In this document: piece after piece, positions 35,593 through 47,539 of the stretch
Position numbering within the stretch: the stretch's first letter is position 1
Layout: each line of letters begins with the position of its first letter
DNA from: Merluccius polli
Lineage: Eukaryota > Chordata > Actinopteri > Gadiformes > Merlucciidae
DNA length: 64,000 nt
Direction: 5' to 3'
Assembly: GCA_030340625.1 (NCBI GenBank)
Contig: JAOPHQ010002018.1
Coordinates: 32,501-96,500 of the forward strand
Made by a program: the position numbers and the translations under genes
The notes under the pieces: model-generated
Seen by the model: only the letters and a program-made list of their open reading frames with translations
Told to the model about the DNA's origin: nothing
Databases searched by the model: none

Positions 35593-36230
35593 CTTTCAGG
35601 AAAAAAGACAAAATCAGTCGCCGGTCCTGTCACGGCGCGTCGTCGTCATCATCATCCTCATCATCATCATCATTGATCTGCAGGGTGAACTTCCATGAAG
35701 TCCACTAAACCTGGGGAGAGGAGGAGGGAGATCCTCGTCGATGGACGGCGGAGCCCCCCCAAAAAAAACAAAAAACCGGCGGTATCTCCACTACCAAAAC
35801 TTATCCATGCGCCACCGTCCCGCAGGTCCAGTGGTTAAAAAAAATGGGAAAATGGTGAGCAGGTTAACTTTGACGTGGTGTTAAATCCTCTTCGGGTTGG
35901 CCGGAGTTGGGGTTGTGGGGTTGGGGGTGGGAGCCGCAAATGTGCAATCCTACACGGCGGAGATGCGCATCGGTCCAACGAGCTCCGTCTCCTTTTGGAC
36001 ACCAAGTCGCGAGTCCCTCAATGTCTTTAAGTTGCGACCATCGTAATCCGACCGCTTCTGTCTCTCTCTCTGTCTCGCTCTCTCTCTGAGGAGGAGGATG
36101 AGGAGCCGCGCGTCGCCGGCGCCAGACTGTGGCGCACACGTGTCGCTTTTTTTGGGGTAAACCGGCGGCGCGCTCAAGAAAAAAGAAAAAAATCAATTAA
36201 AAAAAAAAAAAAAAAAACCTCAATCAAAGT
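35593..36230 (-). other. Probable 5' non-coding exon of pcdh11
   Basis: On the minus strand, CCTGAAAG|GTAAGC at 35,593/35,592 is a strong donor inside the CpG-rich region and has no other gene to serve. The upstream limit is unknown; 36,230 is a guess placed about 30 bp below an AT-rich TATA-like stretch, and the exon could extend toward 36.7 kb. Several short upstream ATG frames occur within it. Delta-protocadherin genes commonly have non-coding first exons. Confidence 0.4.
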
Positions 36231-36297
36231 GCACGAAAAAAAAACCCGAAACTAAATATATTTTTTTCTTGGGTCTTTTTGTGCACTTGTTGTTGGA

Positions 36298-36321
36298 TGG
36301 ATGGATGGATGGATGGATGGA
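36298..36321. repeat. (GGAT)n tetranucleotide repeat
   Basis: About six GGAT units just upstream of the inferred leader exon. Confidence 0.95.
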
Positions 36322-36418
36322 GACGAGGTGCGTGCGCGCTTCCCAAAAAAGCGCGCCGGAGGAGCGGAGAGAGAGGAGAGAGGAGCGCACAGTTTGCACG
36401 CCGTCCGCCCAAAACGGT

Positions 36419-36448
36419 TTGGGGGGGGGGGGGGGGGGGGGGGGGGGG
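36419..36448. repeat. Poly-G run of about 30 in the promoter region
   Basis: A G homopolymer leads into GGAGGAGGAAGGAGAAAG. It lies in the CpG-rich region and on the minus strand is poly-C. Confidence 0.93.
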
Positions 36449-36601
36449 AGGAGGAGGAAGGAGAAAGAGAAAGAGAAAAAAAAGAAAGCGTGCCACCAAT
36501 GTAGCATCACTTACAGGAGCTGGGATAGGCGGCGCACCGTATCTCCCTGCTAAGCTGTAGCTGTCTCAGTAGTATTGTATGAACTAAGTCCTTCTGTACT
36601 G

Positions 36602-36653
36602 CCCACCTCTCTCTCTCTCTCTCTCACTCTCTCTCTCTCTCTCTCTCCCTCTC
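36602..36653. repeat. (CT)n tract in the promoter region
   Basis: CT repeats, with one CTCACTCT interruption, lie next to the CRE-like TGACATCA. On the gene's sense strand this is a GAGA-type tract. Confidence 0.9.
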
Positions 36654-39555
36654 GATTGACATCACACTAGGAAGAGGAGGAGGAGCCAACCAGCACATTC
36701 AAGAGAGCTGGCTCTCCTCTTAAAGCCGCACTGCGTTGAGGAGACGGAGAAGCGCAGGGAGACCCTGCTGGAGGAGCTGCTATAGTGGGGAGCACATTAT
36801 GGCAACAGCTCCTCCTCTGCCCTTTTTTTTTTTTTTTTGGTTAAATCCGCAGTCCGCCTGAAAGGAAGAGGGGGCACTGTTCACTTGCTCTAATGAGCCC
36901 TGCTCCCTTTGCATTGCGGGTTGACATTTTTGCAAAAAAACTTTCAACACCGTGTGGGTTAATGTTAAAAGATTTCCATCTCAATTACGGCCGGGTCACC
37001 AAACACCCAGAAGAAGAAGAAGAAGAAGAGACCCGACGGGCTGGGGTTGAACTTCTACCGACCACGGCGAGGAGGGTGGTGGTGGTGGTGGTGGATTAGC
37101 ATTTCTCTGTCAGTTTTCTCTGTCTCAGTGTAGATACAAACATGAATGTTGTGTGTTGTGTGATGTTTCGAGCAGACACGTGCCAGCAGACGCTGGAACG
37201 AGTTAAGGGCCCCCAGGTCTGTTGGAGTGTATGGAGGTGGGATACATCGGGGACAGCTTGTCACATGTGGCCACTGGTGGCCATTATAGAAAGATTATGT
37301 CAGCGTAATGCAAACTCTCAAAATAGCAAATATGCAATAAATCTCAGCCTTTTTTCCTTTTTTTCTCTGGCATGGTGCAGGATCCTGAAACCACATTTTG
37401 CATCTATAACGGCCCGGGATGTAGATATGGCATTAAGTTGAAGGCTTTGTGCAGTCCCAAAATAAACTCAATTTAGTTCATATTTATTAAACATGAGTAA
37501 CGACCCCAGTCTTAACGTTGACCTCTATTAGGTTCAGATGCATTACCGCTCATGTCCTATGCAGAACCGCGTAACGACGACCTCTAAGACCTCACCGCCT
37601 CTCTCTCTTAGGTCTCATTTCAACCTTGACATGCAAACACATTTTTAAGCATTTTTCGTTATAAAATAGGGCAGCAACATTTGCCAATTGCCAAAATGTC
37701 TCTCCTTCGCCACTGAAGACACCACGTACAAACTCATACATACAAATAGCCTTACCTTGAATACCTTGAATTACATGTTGATGTAGACATTTAGGACATC
37801 TAGTCCCCTCTTGGTTAGCCTAATCTGAGCCCTGACTGTTAGAAACTGCTTTATCTAATGTACGAGATAGGCAACAACCCAAAGAGATTGTTCCAGTGTA
37901 TTTCTACAGCTAACATTGAGTTTCCAACACAGCTATACCCACAGCCCAAACCAAGCCGAACGACAGAAACGACTCAACGGTGACTACAGGTCCTCTTTTC
38001 ATGGCTCCTGCTCTCTCTTTCTGTTGCATTGCGTTCAGCCCATCTACCGACATCTGACATCCACCGAGCTCAGCGAAGGGTGGCACCATCAGGCTTTCGT
38101 GCAAAAGCAGGAGCAAAAATAGCCCGAAAACATCCACAGCATGTAATTTAAACACGTGGTTCCACACATTTCAATCTCGCCCCCCTGTCTCATAACACAT
38201 CTCAGACACAAGTCTCATACAGACCTTTCTTACTGTCTTAACCTGCCCCCGACCTACCCCATAATCTTAACCTATAGGCCTTCCCTCATTTCTGAGACAT
38301 GCATGTTAACTACCAAAAGCCCGAACTAAGCCCATTATGCCCATTAGCAATTACCGATGCTGCAAGTATGCTACTTCCCACACTGTATCTCTCCCGTATG
38401 TTATATGATTTTGGCTGAGAGCCTGACTTAAGGGAATACAGCATGTGGCATTTAAAAGCAAAAAGATAGCGCAACATTTCACTCATGAATGGAGGACTAG
38501 AAACGGTGCCATATGCTGACATTATTTGGGAAAGTTCTACAAGGGGGAATTCATATTTAAACAGAGAGCAGTTGCATCTGGTGAAATGACCAGGGGTGGG
38601 TGTGGGGGTGGGTGGGTGGGAGTTTGCCAGCATAAGCTACGTCCAAACCTACATTCAGCTTTGGATTGATTACGCAGCGCTGGCGGTAGAGTGGGGGTGT
38701 TCATGCATTAGCATGATGGGTCGAGGTTTTAGTAAAGCAAAAAAAAAGGTTTTTTTTTTTTATCCGTGCAAAATATAGACGAGAGAGCAAGAGATCAATT
38801 AAACTAATGTTTAATGAAATGTGTAATTCAGCAAAAAGCGCCAAAACATTGTTCACCCCATTTAATATAACCATCATCAAGATCAACATCAATAAAAAGT
38901 TATTTGAGTGAATCATCAAAAATTGTGTTTTTTTGTTGGCACAAGGACACAGCCATCATTCCCATCAGTTTATTGATTAGCCCGTATTTCACTGGTTACA
39001 CTAAAAGTAGCCCAGATACCAGCTTACCTGCAATGCCATTCATTATGGCAAAGTGACGGGGTGTTTAGAGCCTAAGTAGCTTAAGTGAATTCTAACTCAT
39101 GCCTTATGGGGGTCAGCCGAGGTCATAACTCATGAAGCAAGTCCCACAGACCCCCATAGCTTCCTATTTATGTCCCAACAGGCCACCGTTGTCCTTCTTG
39201 ACTTCTCGCCACAGAACGAATAATAATTACTTTTGCATTTCAAACGCAATTAGCCTCTGGCAAGGTTTTTCAAAAGCAGTAGTCACTGGCTCTATAGATT
39301 TTAGTTTCCCTGTCGCCTGGCCGTTCTCTATAATCAAACATCATTATTCTTATCTCAAAAGACAGCGGGATTGAGGGGGGGGGGGGGGGGGCACGTTGTA
39401 GAGACCACATCAATGCTTTCAATTTTGCACAACTCCTGCAAAACACTAGTTGTGTAAAATGAGTGAGAGGCATTTTGACAGGCCCTCGAGTATTACAGAC
39501 AAGACAATCACTTATTAATACAGATGTGAAATGTGAAAATGTGTACGCACATCCT

Positions 39556-39558
<3 letters not shown>

Positions 39559-39602
<44 letters not shown>
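39559..39602. repeat. (CA)n microsatellite
   Basis: About 22 perfect CA units. Confidence 0.95.
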
Positions 39603-41487
39603 CATTCATTATATTTTTTTCTATTATTCCTCCACTGAGATATTTTCTGTTACAACCGCCAACATAATTACTTCCTGATAATGTCAGAAAATTATAAAGT
39701 CATGATGAAAAATGCTTTGAATGTAATAAAAATAATAATAATGAATGGAAAGTGAACATTTCTCGTTTCAATAAGCTGATAATGTAATGCCAAATATCAA
39801 CATTGTTGTTGTATCACAAATAACAATGTGATCACCAAACAGATAGTCGTCAAACATTTTCATTTTAATGGTTACTTTAAAGGGCAAGGCCAGCATAATT
39901 CAGTATTTTTCTTAACTTATTAAAATACCATAATAGACAACCAAAGGTGATTATGTTTTTCTCCCACTCACTAGCATTGTAGGTTCACCTTGCTACAAAC
40001 AGCAAATACCCTTTGTGCCAAAGACTGATTGTGAAAAAAAACATTCAGTCACAACGAAGTATGTTTTTCTTTAATAGGCAAACTTCTTACTACAATGTCC
40101 TAGGAGTCGCCAGCATTTTTCAAATAACATTGTTGTTGTAAGTGATGAGTGTCAAGAGGAGTTAAGGCTAAATAAATGTTTGTGTGTGGAAGACGGTTTC
40201 TTCCTTTACCTGGTTGTTACTTAAAAGGGTAAATTAATGGTCAGGCTACATAACGCTTATTTGCACTTTGTTTGTGAAGAATGTAAAGTAACTTTAATAG
40301 CATGATACATTCAGAGCTGCAATTTCAACCAACATTATCAGTTTATTACATTAGGTTTGTGGTTGAAGCAATTGTCATCGAACCAATGTTGGCTATGCTT
40401 AAACGGTTTGATCTGTTTTGCTACTTCTCTAGGCTGCTTGTGCTCCGTTTGTCACCAAGAGATTTAGTTTTGAGATGTGTTTATGGGATGCAAATGTGAA
40501 GCCTAAAAGCAAAAATTCAAAGACACAAAATGTATTATGCATAAAAGCTAGGCTATTTCTCTACAACTAAAGATCAACTCTAACACTATGCTAAAGTTTT
40601 ATTTATAACATGTGGCATACATTTCTGTGTGTTTTGTCAATCATGAATAAAAGTCAAACCTGACCATCAATATATTATTTGAATTCATCACTAAAATATT
40701 ACATGAACCACTTATTTTTTTACTTTGAAGTTAAGGTTTCAACATGTTTTGTGTTGGACCATGCTGAAATAGTTTGCATACTTTCAAGACAGTTGATTCT
40801 GCATTACATTACACAAATTAATTTCTATAAAACAAAACAAATAGAAGAAGCTATATTCAACAACATGATACAACTTGAACATGACAATTGAACTCATGGA
40901 TATCCTTTGTCTGAGTCCTTCCCTGACAACTCCCTCCCAAGTTCTCCCAAATTGTGGATCAGAACATCACCCCTGTAATACCACCACCCTGAGACCACCC
41001 ACAACAACCATTGTGTTTTTCACCTCGTTGTTGTTCATGCTTATGCTCAGATACGATCAAACAAAAAGTCATCCCTCGAGTCTAGATGATATTCAAACCC
41101 ATGCCGCCGCAGTAAAGAGCATCCCCACCCAGATCTATGACTTGGTATTCGCAGACGTGGAACGGAGGACTTCATTGGATGTAGGAGCACAGTCACTAAT
41201 ATACCTTATCTGCAGGCCACAGATGCTGGCCAGGGGAATCGGTTAAGGATGAGGTTACGCTTCTAAATTGTATGGTAGGTCTTTGTGTATTAACAGTCAG
41301 GGGTTGGGTGAGGGGGGTTCATTCTTTGCTGGTCCTGATTGGCCCGTGGTCCTTTGTGCAGCTTAATCCTTACTACCTAACGAGAGACTTCTGATGGTGT
41401 GGAGGGACCTCCTGGGACCTGGCTTCCAGAGGGCTGCTCAGGCTTTTGACCTTTTCACCTAGAACAGTGTTGATGTATTTTTATATA

Positions 41488-41526
41488 TTTATGGATGATG
41501 ACGACGATGACGACGATGATGATGTC

Positions 41527-41565
<39 letters not shown>

Positions 41566-41566
41566 C
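41488..41566. repeat. (GAT)n trinucleotide repeat
   Basis: GAT/GAC units, becoming a pure GAT run at the right. The plus frame reads poly-Asp; there is no other sign of a gene. Confidence 0.93.
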
Positions 41567-42126
41567 CACAGTCCAGTAGCTGCCATTTTATTTTCCTATT
41601 TTGTCCTTTTTTTACTTTAGTTTTTTTATTTGAGGCAACATTGTTAGTAGTTTTTATTTTGTTGCAGACCTTTCATTCGTTAAGAAGTTACCTCTGGCTT
41701 GTCAGTCAGCGCCTGTGCCGTGTACACATCTCCAGAATGTTTTGAAGGAGCAGACATGCTTGAAGAGGTGGACATTTTTTAACAAAACATTTCCTCTTAT
41801 CTTCACAGACAGGTTTTGTATCCATGGTTACCTTCAAGAACAACTGAGATTTTTTCACAATGGGTAAAATATTGTCTCTATTGGCCCTCCAGGCCACTCC
41901 TTCTCTCTTCCCTACATTCTCCAAATTCTCTGGAAACAAACAGAAGGGACAGATTTGAGAGGGTTGACCAGGCCGGATGATCCAATATGTGTTACCTTAT
42001 TGGCAACGTTTTGAATTTGAGAGAAATTGAGAGGTATAAAAACAAAATAAAGGAAACCAGGAGAACAGGTCACAATGTTTGACTTTTCTCGTATTTCATA
42101 TATGTGCATGCAATGAGCATGCTTTA

Positions 42127-42917
42127 AGCTCGGGCCACACTACACAATTTTCAAGTCCAATTTGTGAACAATTTGAAGGAGTGCAGATGCGCGGTAGAGT
42201 CGGACCCTGTAGTTTGCGCATGAGTGAAAAACGTGAATCTTTCCAGATTCAATCAAACGTCTAATCATGTAAATAAAAAATATTTTATATGGGGCTAGTG
42301 TTTGACTGTGGGTCAAAGGCACAAATTGCCATTGAAAAGTGTGTATTTGGAACAAAGGAGGAGCCAAAACATGGTGTCAAAACATCGTGGAAGAGTACAC
42401 TCTTGCAGGTGTAGGGGGAGCACAAAACTGCATCCATCTTTAGATTTCTGTACCCCAAAGACAACAGTTGTTGTGTGCAGTGGTGGACTGGGGGGCTTTG
42501 GGCCCATAGTACAGTAGTATATCCACACCACAGTACGCGATGGCACGCTGTAGCGCTGTACGTTTAAAGGACCATACCGGTCTGGGTGATTAAACCATTG
42601 CAACCGTCTCTCCTGACTTCACTAAAATATCCGTAAAAAAATGTAATTGCTTCATTATTCCGTTCTGCCTAAGAGCATTTAGCATGAGCGCGCCTGCCAC
42701 AAACGAAAATAGGGCATAGCTGGCAGGCTATCTGTGGGGCCGCGGCCTGTTGTGGCCCAGTCTGGGTGAAAATGTCATGGGCCATTTTTGTCCCAGTCTA
42801 TCCCCGGTTATGTGTGTGCACAGACAAGACTTGAAAAATGGCATATGTCAGCCATTAACTGTGCGTTGCTCAGTCAGAGATTGAATTTGGGAAAAAACGT
42901 GTAGTGTGGCACCAACT
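42127..42917. mobile_element. PIF/Harbinger-type MITE
   Basis: The left end AGCTCGGGCCACACTACAC and the reverse complement of the right end, AGTTGGTGCCACACTACAC, match at 16 of 19 positions. A TTA directly precedes the left end (42,124-42,126) and follows the right end (42,918-42,920), as expected for the 3-bp target duplication of PIF/Harbinger elements. The 791-bp interior has no transposase frame, so it is non-autonomous. Confidence 0.75.
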
Positions 42918-42920
42918 TTA

Positions 42921-43869
42921 AGCATGGCTCAGGACCGGTGAACATTAAAAGGGGAAAAAGCCTTCAGGCTAGTCAATGGCTTGTCATATTTATTTGGGGG
43001 AATGTCTACAGACAAACTATGTCTATATTTCTTATTGTATGTACATGCACGTGAAAGCACATTTTTGGTTCATATGCTCAAGGTATTGTTGAGGAATGCA
43101 TGTCCAAATTGTGTTTGAATGTATAAAGCAAGGAACATGAACATCCATCTCATATTTTGTAACTATTCTGTCAAGCCTTTCTGGTTATATTCATGTACAA
43201 ATCCATAAAAATGCTAGAATAGTGTTCTTTCAACTGAAACGCGCTGCATGCATGGCACCTTCCCAAGTTACCTTCCCAAATCTCACATCAGGAACATGCC
43301 GTCAAACATTTAGATTTAATTATATTGTAATGTAAACATATATTCAAAAAAACCTGAAACTCCTAACCTTGGACAGAATAATGATGTTAAATATAGGGCA
43401 CATGCTGACCCAAACATTACAGGGCTCCTGCAGGAGAAAAATGTAATTTACTTTCGCAACGTTGTGTATACCACACAAAAAGGTGCCCTTGTTTCTTGGT
43501 CCTTGTCAACCAGGCTACCATCAGTTGAGACCGGTTGAAATTCAATTGTTGAAAGGCCTACTTTAAATAATAACTCTGTGCCATAGTGTTGAAATAGAGA
43601 GCAATATGAGGGGAACATGTAGGATAAAGTGGAGAAGTAATGAAGGGTCGGACACGGAGTGGCGTGCATTTCTATCAAACCAATTAGAGCATACCTGCTC
43701 GTGTGAACCACTGTGGAAAAGTTGTCGGAGATAAAGTTTTGCTCGTAAATGATTAGCCTTTTCACATTCAGGTTGTGGATATCTGACATGGATATCAGTC
43801 ATTTAGGTGTGTTGATAATTGTGTTAATAATTGAATAGATTATACTCTGATTCTGACACATTTTAATCT
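42921..43869. other. Unique spacer between two transposons
   Basis: About 950 bp of AT-rich DNA with no recognisable gene or repeat. Overlapping minus-strand frames of 79 and 113 codons near 43,450-43,800 have no family features. Confidence 0.4.
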
Positions 43870-43877
43870 ATTATTAG

Positions 43878-44502
43878 TAGGGGCGGGACTCGATTAAAAA
43901 AATTAACGGACCTACGGCCGACGGGGCGCACAATAACAACAAACCCCGGACCTACGACCGGCGGGGGGTGGGGGGTGCGCGCGCGATCCTAACACACCAC
44001 GGACCTATGACCGGCGGGCGGACCTATGACCGGCGGGGTTGTCTCAAAAAGGAGGACAAATACGCGTCCGGCTTGTGCTGCGCTGGACGCCGGACAGGGC
44101 ATTGAAAAACCGGACAGTCCGGCCTAAAGCCGGACGAATGGCCACCCTATACTTGAGGCTCGATGTGCTGCGGTGATATGCGAATTCCTTGTTGCATAGC
44201 TTGCACACAACCATGCTCTTATCGACGCTTCCATCCGTTCGTTTTTTGTAACAAAATTTCCCATCCACGGGGCCAACCAAAGCGGTCTCATCAGCTACTT
44301 CGTTCATGTTCACTGTGGTTTGTTGTCTGAACTCATGAACGCTAGTTGGTGCTCCAGTATAATCGGTCCGCCTGAAACTCATCCAGTGAGAAACGTTCCG
44401 CGGTGCAAAAATAAGTGCGATTAAAATGCGTCCATTTTTTTTAACGCATTAACTATTGTGTAATTAATTAATCTTAATTAACGTGTTAAAGTCCCGGCCC
44501 TA
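43878..44502. mobile_element. hAT transposon remnant with 8-bp target duplication
   Basis: The left end TAGGGGCGGGACT and the reverse complement of the right end, TAGGGCCGGGACTTTAA, form terminal inverted repeats. ATTATTAG flanks the element on both sides (43,870-43,877 and 44,503-44,510), a perfect 8-bp duplication as expected for hAT insertions. A minus-strand transposase fragment lies inside. The left half (about 43,910-44,150) is GC-rich with repeated CGGACCTA-GACCGGCGGG and TCCGGC motifs; it looks like foreign DNA nested in the element. Confidence 0.85.
44044..44382 (-). pseudogene. hAT transposase N-terminal fragment with broken BED finger
   Basis: The frame starts MSFRRTDY and holds GKFCYKKRTDGSVDKS followed by VVCKLCNKEFAYHRSTSSLKY, which is the first half of a BED zinc finger of the type found in hAT transposases (ZBED-like). 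The C-x2-C pair is present. The His pair that should follow is missing, because the frame runs from TAT at about 44,149 into the GC-rich foreign segment and ends in unrelated residues. All of the RNase-H-like catalytic core and the dimerisation region are absent. It sits inside the hAT element and cannot code for an active enzyme. Confidence 0.8.
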
Positions 44503-44510
44503 ATTATTAG

Positions 44511-45622
44511 ATGTTGGGTTCTACAATGTGTTGTTCATTGTGTGTATCCCTTTCCTACTTCATGAACTTCAAAAACGTGAAGTGCTTTAGTTCATGTTCA
44601 TCCGTCTAGCCATCCATCCATTCACCAATCTGTCCATCCATCTATCCATACAGTGAATGGGATGCCAGCTTATCCAATTAAGCAAACATTACCACTTATA
44701 TATTACTATATAGGCTATATTAGGTCAGCTATGGCTTTTATTACGAAAAACACGTTCAGAAAGATGCTAAATTGCATAGACTACAGCTCTTTGTATCACA
44801 ACACACATTTGCTGTCACATCAGATCCATTGTGTTTAAGTGAAGATAGGAACAAAAAGACAGATCAGTTCTGCTCCGTTTCCTCACGCATCCCTTTATGT
44901 CTGCTTTCTGTCGCTGGACAGTGTAACATCAATTTGCAGTGCACTGATATAGCATATAGTTTTCAACTCCCTGCTTGTTTTTCGTTTTTTCTTAAGGTAA
45001 AAAACCCCCCACGTATTAAATTCCATATTAAATGATCCCACGCATTACAAACAGCTTTGCTTCTCATCCTCATGGGCGTGCTCGTCTTTGGGAAGCAATT
45101 GCATTGAACCTAAAACATACAGATGTTTTTTATTATTTTTTCCTTCTTCTTCTCATCTCTGGTAAATGAATGTTAAAAAATCATTTATTGTCATGTTTTT
45201 CCTTCTTTTTTTAATGAAGGCGCTTGCGCATGCGGTGGAGATGCCTGCTTCCATCTGCTTACTGTGAATCAAGGCCTTGGGCATCTCTTGTCAGGATGGA
45301 TGCTATGCTTGCCTGTATGGCATCATTTCCTTTGAAAAAAAATCTAACCTTCTGTTCATTTTAGCTTGTACATCTCCATGTACAGTGATAAAAGGACTTA
45401 CCCTGACCCATTCCACCACTAGAAAACAAATGCTTATACAAATACAAACATAACAAAACGTGTTCAATCTGCTTTGTCACTGCGATTCAATCACACAATG
45501 ATTGTACATTGAAATGTCTACTTTAGAAACTAACCAATACAAATATTTGATTGATTTTAATCATGCATGCATGCCATATTTCAAAGTCATCTTCGACAAA
45601 GATCAAATGTCCTTTAGGGAAA

Positions 45623-45661
<39 letters not shown>

Positions 45662-46641
45662 AGGCTACGTGTTAACCTATTCAATAACGCTCACCAGGGG
45701 CCGATTAATTTAGACTTGCAACACTCCTCTAATGCAGTGGCTCAAATCTTGAGGAAGCTTGACAATGCATTTGCCTTTGCAGTGGGAAGGTCACCGAATT
45801 GATTTCAAATAAAATGTTATGCTGTGAAGATTTCAATCTTAATGACCAGCCCTTTGTGAGGTTGGGAACCACTCTGGCCCTGGTGGCAACAAAAGCAGGT
45901 GGAAGATAAATTTGGCAGGAGGGACTTAAGGGTTTGGACCTAGAGCTGTTAATCAGCCTACACGTCTTTGACTTGTCAATTTGTGTTGAACTTTCCCTCT
46001 ATACGCTTAAAAATGTTTTTCTAATTTCTTGTGAACTTTTGAGTTATATTTCTCGATACCTTTTTCTGGGGATGTGACAACACAAACAATATCAGACCTT
46101 TTATCACTAAGGAGACTTTTTTGGGCCCCTTTTCATCCCCAGATGGCCGGACGCTTGATGTTCTTGTCACGTTGTATTGCATTTTCCCTCCCTTGAATGG
46201 ACTGTGTACACAGCCATTGTTTGATGAGCAAAATTGAAAGCAAGCCTTGTAAACTAGTGGTGCCCTGGTGCCGGAGACACAGCACTGCAAAGACAATGTG
46301 TGTCGACAGCTCTCTTGTGCTCCTGAGACTCCATGCTCCTTGTGCTTTTCACTCCAGGCTTGGAGAGAAGAGGAGAAGGAGGCAGTGTATTTTAAAGACC
46401 CACAGAAGGCTCTGGCAACACACACACACACATACACACAGTGTATATATGCATTGAATTATGAAGGCAGGACTCTCTGTGTGTCTGCCGTCTGCATGCC
46501 TCCCGTCGATTACCTCGACGATTTCGACGGCCGTTCGTCGAAATTTCCTTTGCGCTCGGCGGATGTATCGCTTGGGATCTGGGGAAGTGCAGTGTCGAAT
46601 TTGGTGCAATTTGCACACGTGAGACGTTTAATATATCGATA
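44511..46641. other. Intergenic stretch
   Basis: Unique DNA with a degenerate (ATCC)n tract near 44,603-44,650, a (CA)n tract at 45,625-45,659 and a short CA tract near 46,419-46,441. No gene recognised. A CpG-rich patch at 46,490-46,620 includes a small palindrome. Confidence 0.45.
45625..45659. repeat. (CA)n microsatellite
   Basis: About 17 perfect CA units. Confidence 0.95.
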
Positions 46642-46910
46642 TTATACCATGGCCCGGCTGAATACGCCATTATGATTGGCTGGAGAGGTGTGCATTATTT
46701 TTCGATAACATGCTCGGCGATGACGTGATCGTCTTATCACCGGTCTAAAAATGAATTTGCTAAACTAAATAATAATTAATTAATAATGAATAACTGTCAA
46801 CTTGTATCGGACGGGACTACACTGCACTTCGCGGAGGCAAACCTGGTTCTTAGCCCCTGCATCGTGCATTATTTTTCGATACATGCACACCTCGTGGTGG
46901 ATTATCTCTT
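46642..46910. mobile_element. Second copy of the unclassified repeat family
   Basis: TTATACCATGGCCCGG then TGATTGGCTGG (46,642-46,683) match the reverse complement of 27,739-27,780. AACTGTCAACTTG (about 46,793-46,805) matches the reverse complement of the next part of that copy. GCATTATTTTTCGATACATG followed by CACCTCG and GGATTATCTC (46,867-46,908) matches 26,958-26,999. This copy lacks the 52-bp minisatellite. The order and orientation of blocks differ between the copies, so one of them is rearranged. Confidence 0.65.
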
Positions 46911-47020
46911 ACATAAACTTAGCACACCGCGGCAGTTGACGTCACACCGCATTGGACCGTGGGTAATGTAGTCTTCCCTTACCTGCACATTACGAGTAGT
47001 ACCAAATACAACTTTAAGTG

Positions 47021-47055
47021 CAAGTAAGTGCCTTTGGATAAACGTGTGTCTAAAG
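47021..47055. repeat. L2-type LINE/SINE tail fragment
   Basis: CAAGTAAGTGCCTTTGGATA followed by AACGTGTGTCTAAA resembles the widespread fish L2-derived tail (GTCGCTTTGGATAAAAGCGT then CTGCTAAATG). Recognised from memory of that consensus. Confidence 0.5.
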
Positions 47056-47539
47056 TTACGAAAACATACATCCAATGTTTTTCCTACGCTGTATTAATTC
47101 CCGCAACCGTAAGGTTTGTCAGGGTTTGAAGTGAAGCTCGGCAAGAGGAGGAATCTACATGTGAACAATACCCCTGGGTTCTCTAGATCCATTATTCAAG
47201 ATACCCTAGTCCACACGTCTTATCCCTTTTTCCCACATTTCCTTCACTCTTTATACTCGCTTTCATTTCCGTGAAGTGCAGCTTAAGCTACGTTCAATAG
47301 AAACAATACAGGCATTGTGCTCAATTATTCTAACATTGTACGATGAATTGCAGTACTTTGGGTTGAACACTTGGGGAAAAGGAAAAAGCATGTTTCTCAC
47401 ACGGACAGTACATTGCTTTACTCAAATGTATATATGTGTGTGAAAGCGTACTTTAAATCGGGCTGTGTTTGATTTCACACTGCTGTTGCTCAGATTGAAG
47501 AGGCTGTCTAAAACACAGCAGGGGTTTGACAGAGCTGGG

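Larger units (their letters stand above)
34979..36830 (-). promoter_or_regulatory. CpG-rich promoter region of pcdh11
   Basis: CpG density rises sharply here compared with both flanks, most clearly at 35,000-35,450 and 35,600-36,420. It lies directly upstream of the minus-strand gene. Possible elements include TGACATCA (36,657-36,664, one base from a CRE), a GGTTGGC CCAAT-like site on the minus strand near 36,688, TTTAAG near 36,720 and an AT-rich AAATATATTTAG near 36,253-36,264. Which of these defines the start site cannot be told from sequence. CpG-island promoters often have several starts. Confidence 0.6.
36831..42126. other. Intergenic stretch upstream of pcdh11
   Basis: Mostly unique AT-rich DNA with no convincing gene. 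It contains (GGT)n near 37,077-37,094, a poly-G run near 39,376-39,391, a (CA)n tract and a (GAT)n tract. A 123-codon plus frame at 40,875-41,246 has no recognisable features. Confidence 0.5.

Noticed and set aside
40875..41246. 123-codon plus frame beginning MNMTIELM
   Set aside because: No family features; ordinary length for chance in this much sequence.
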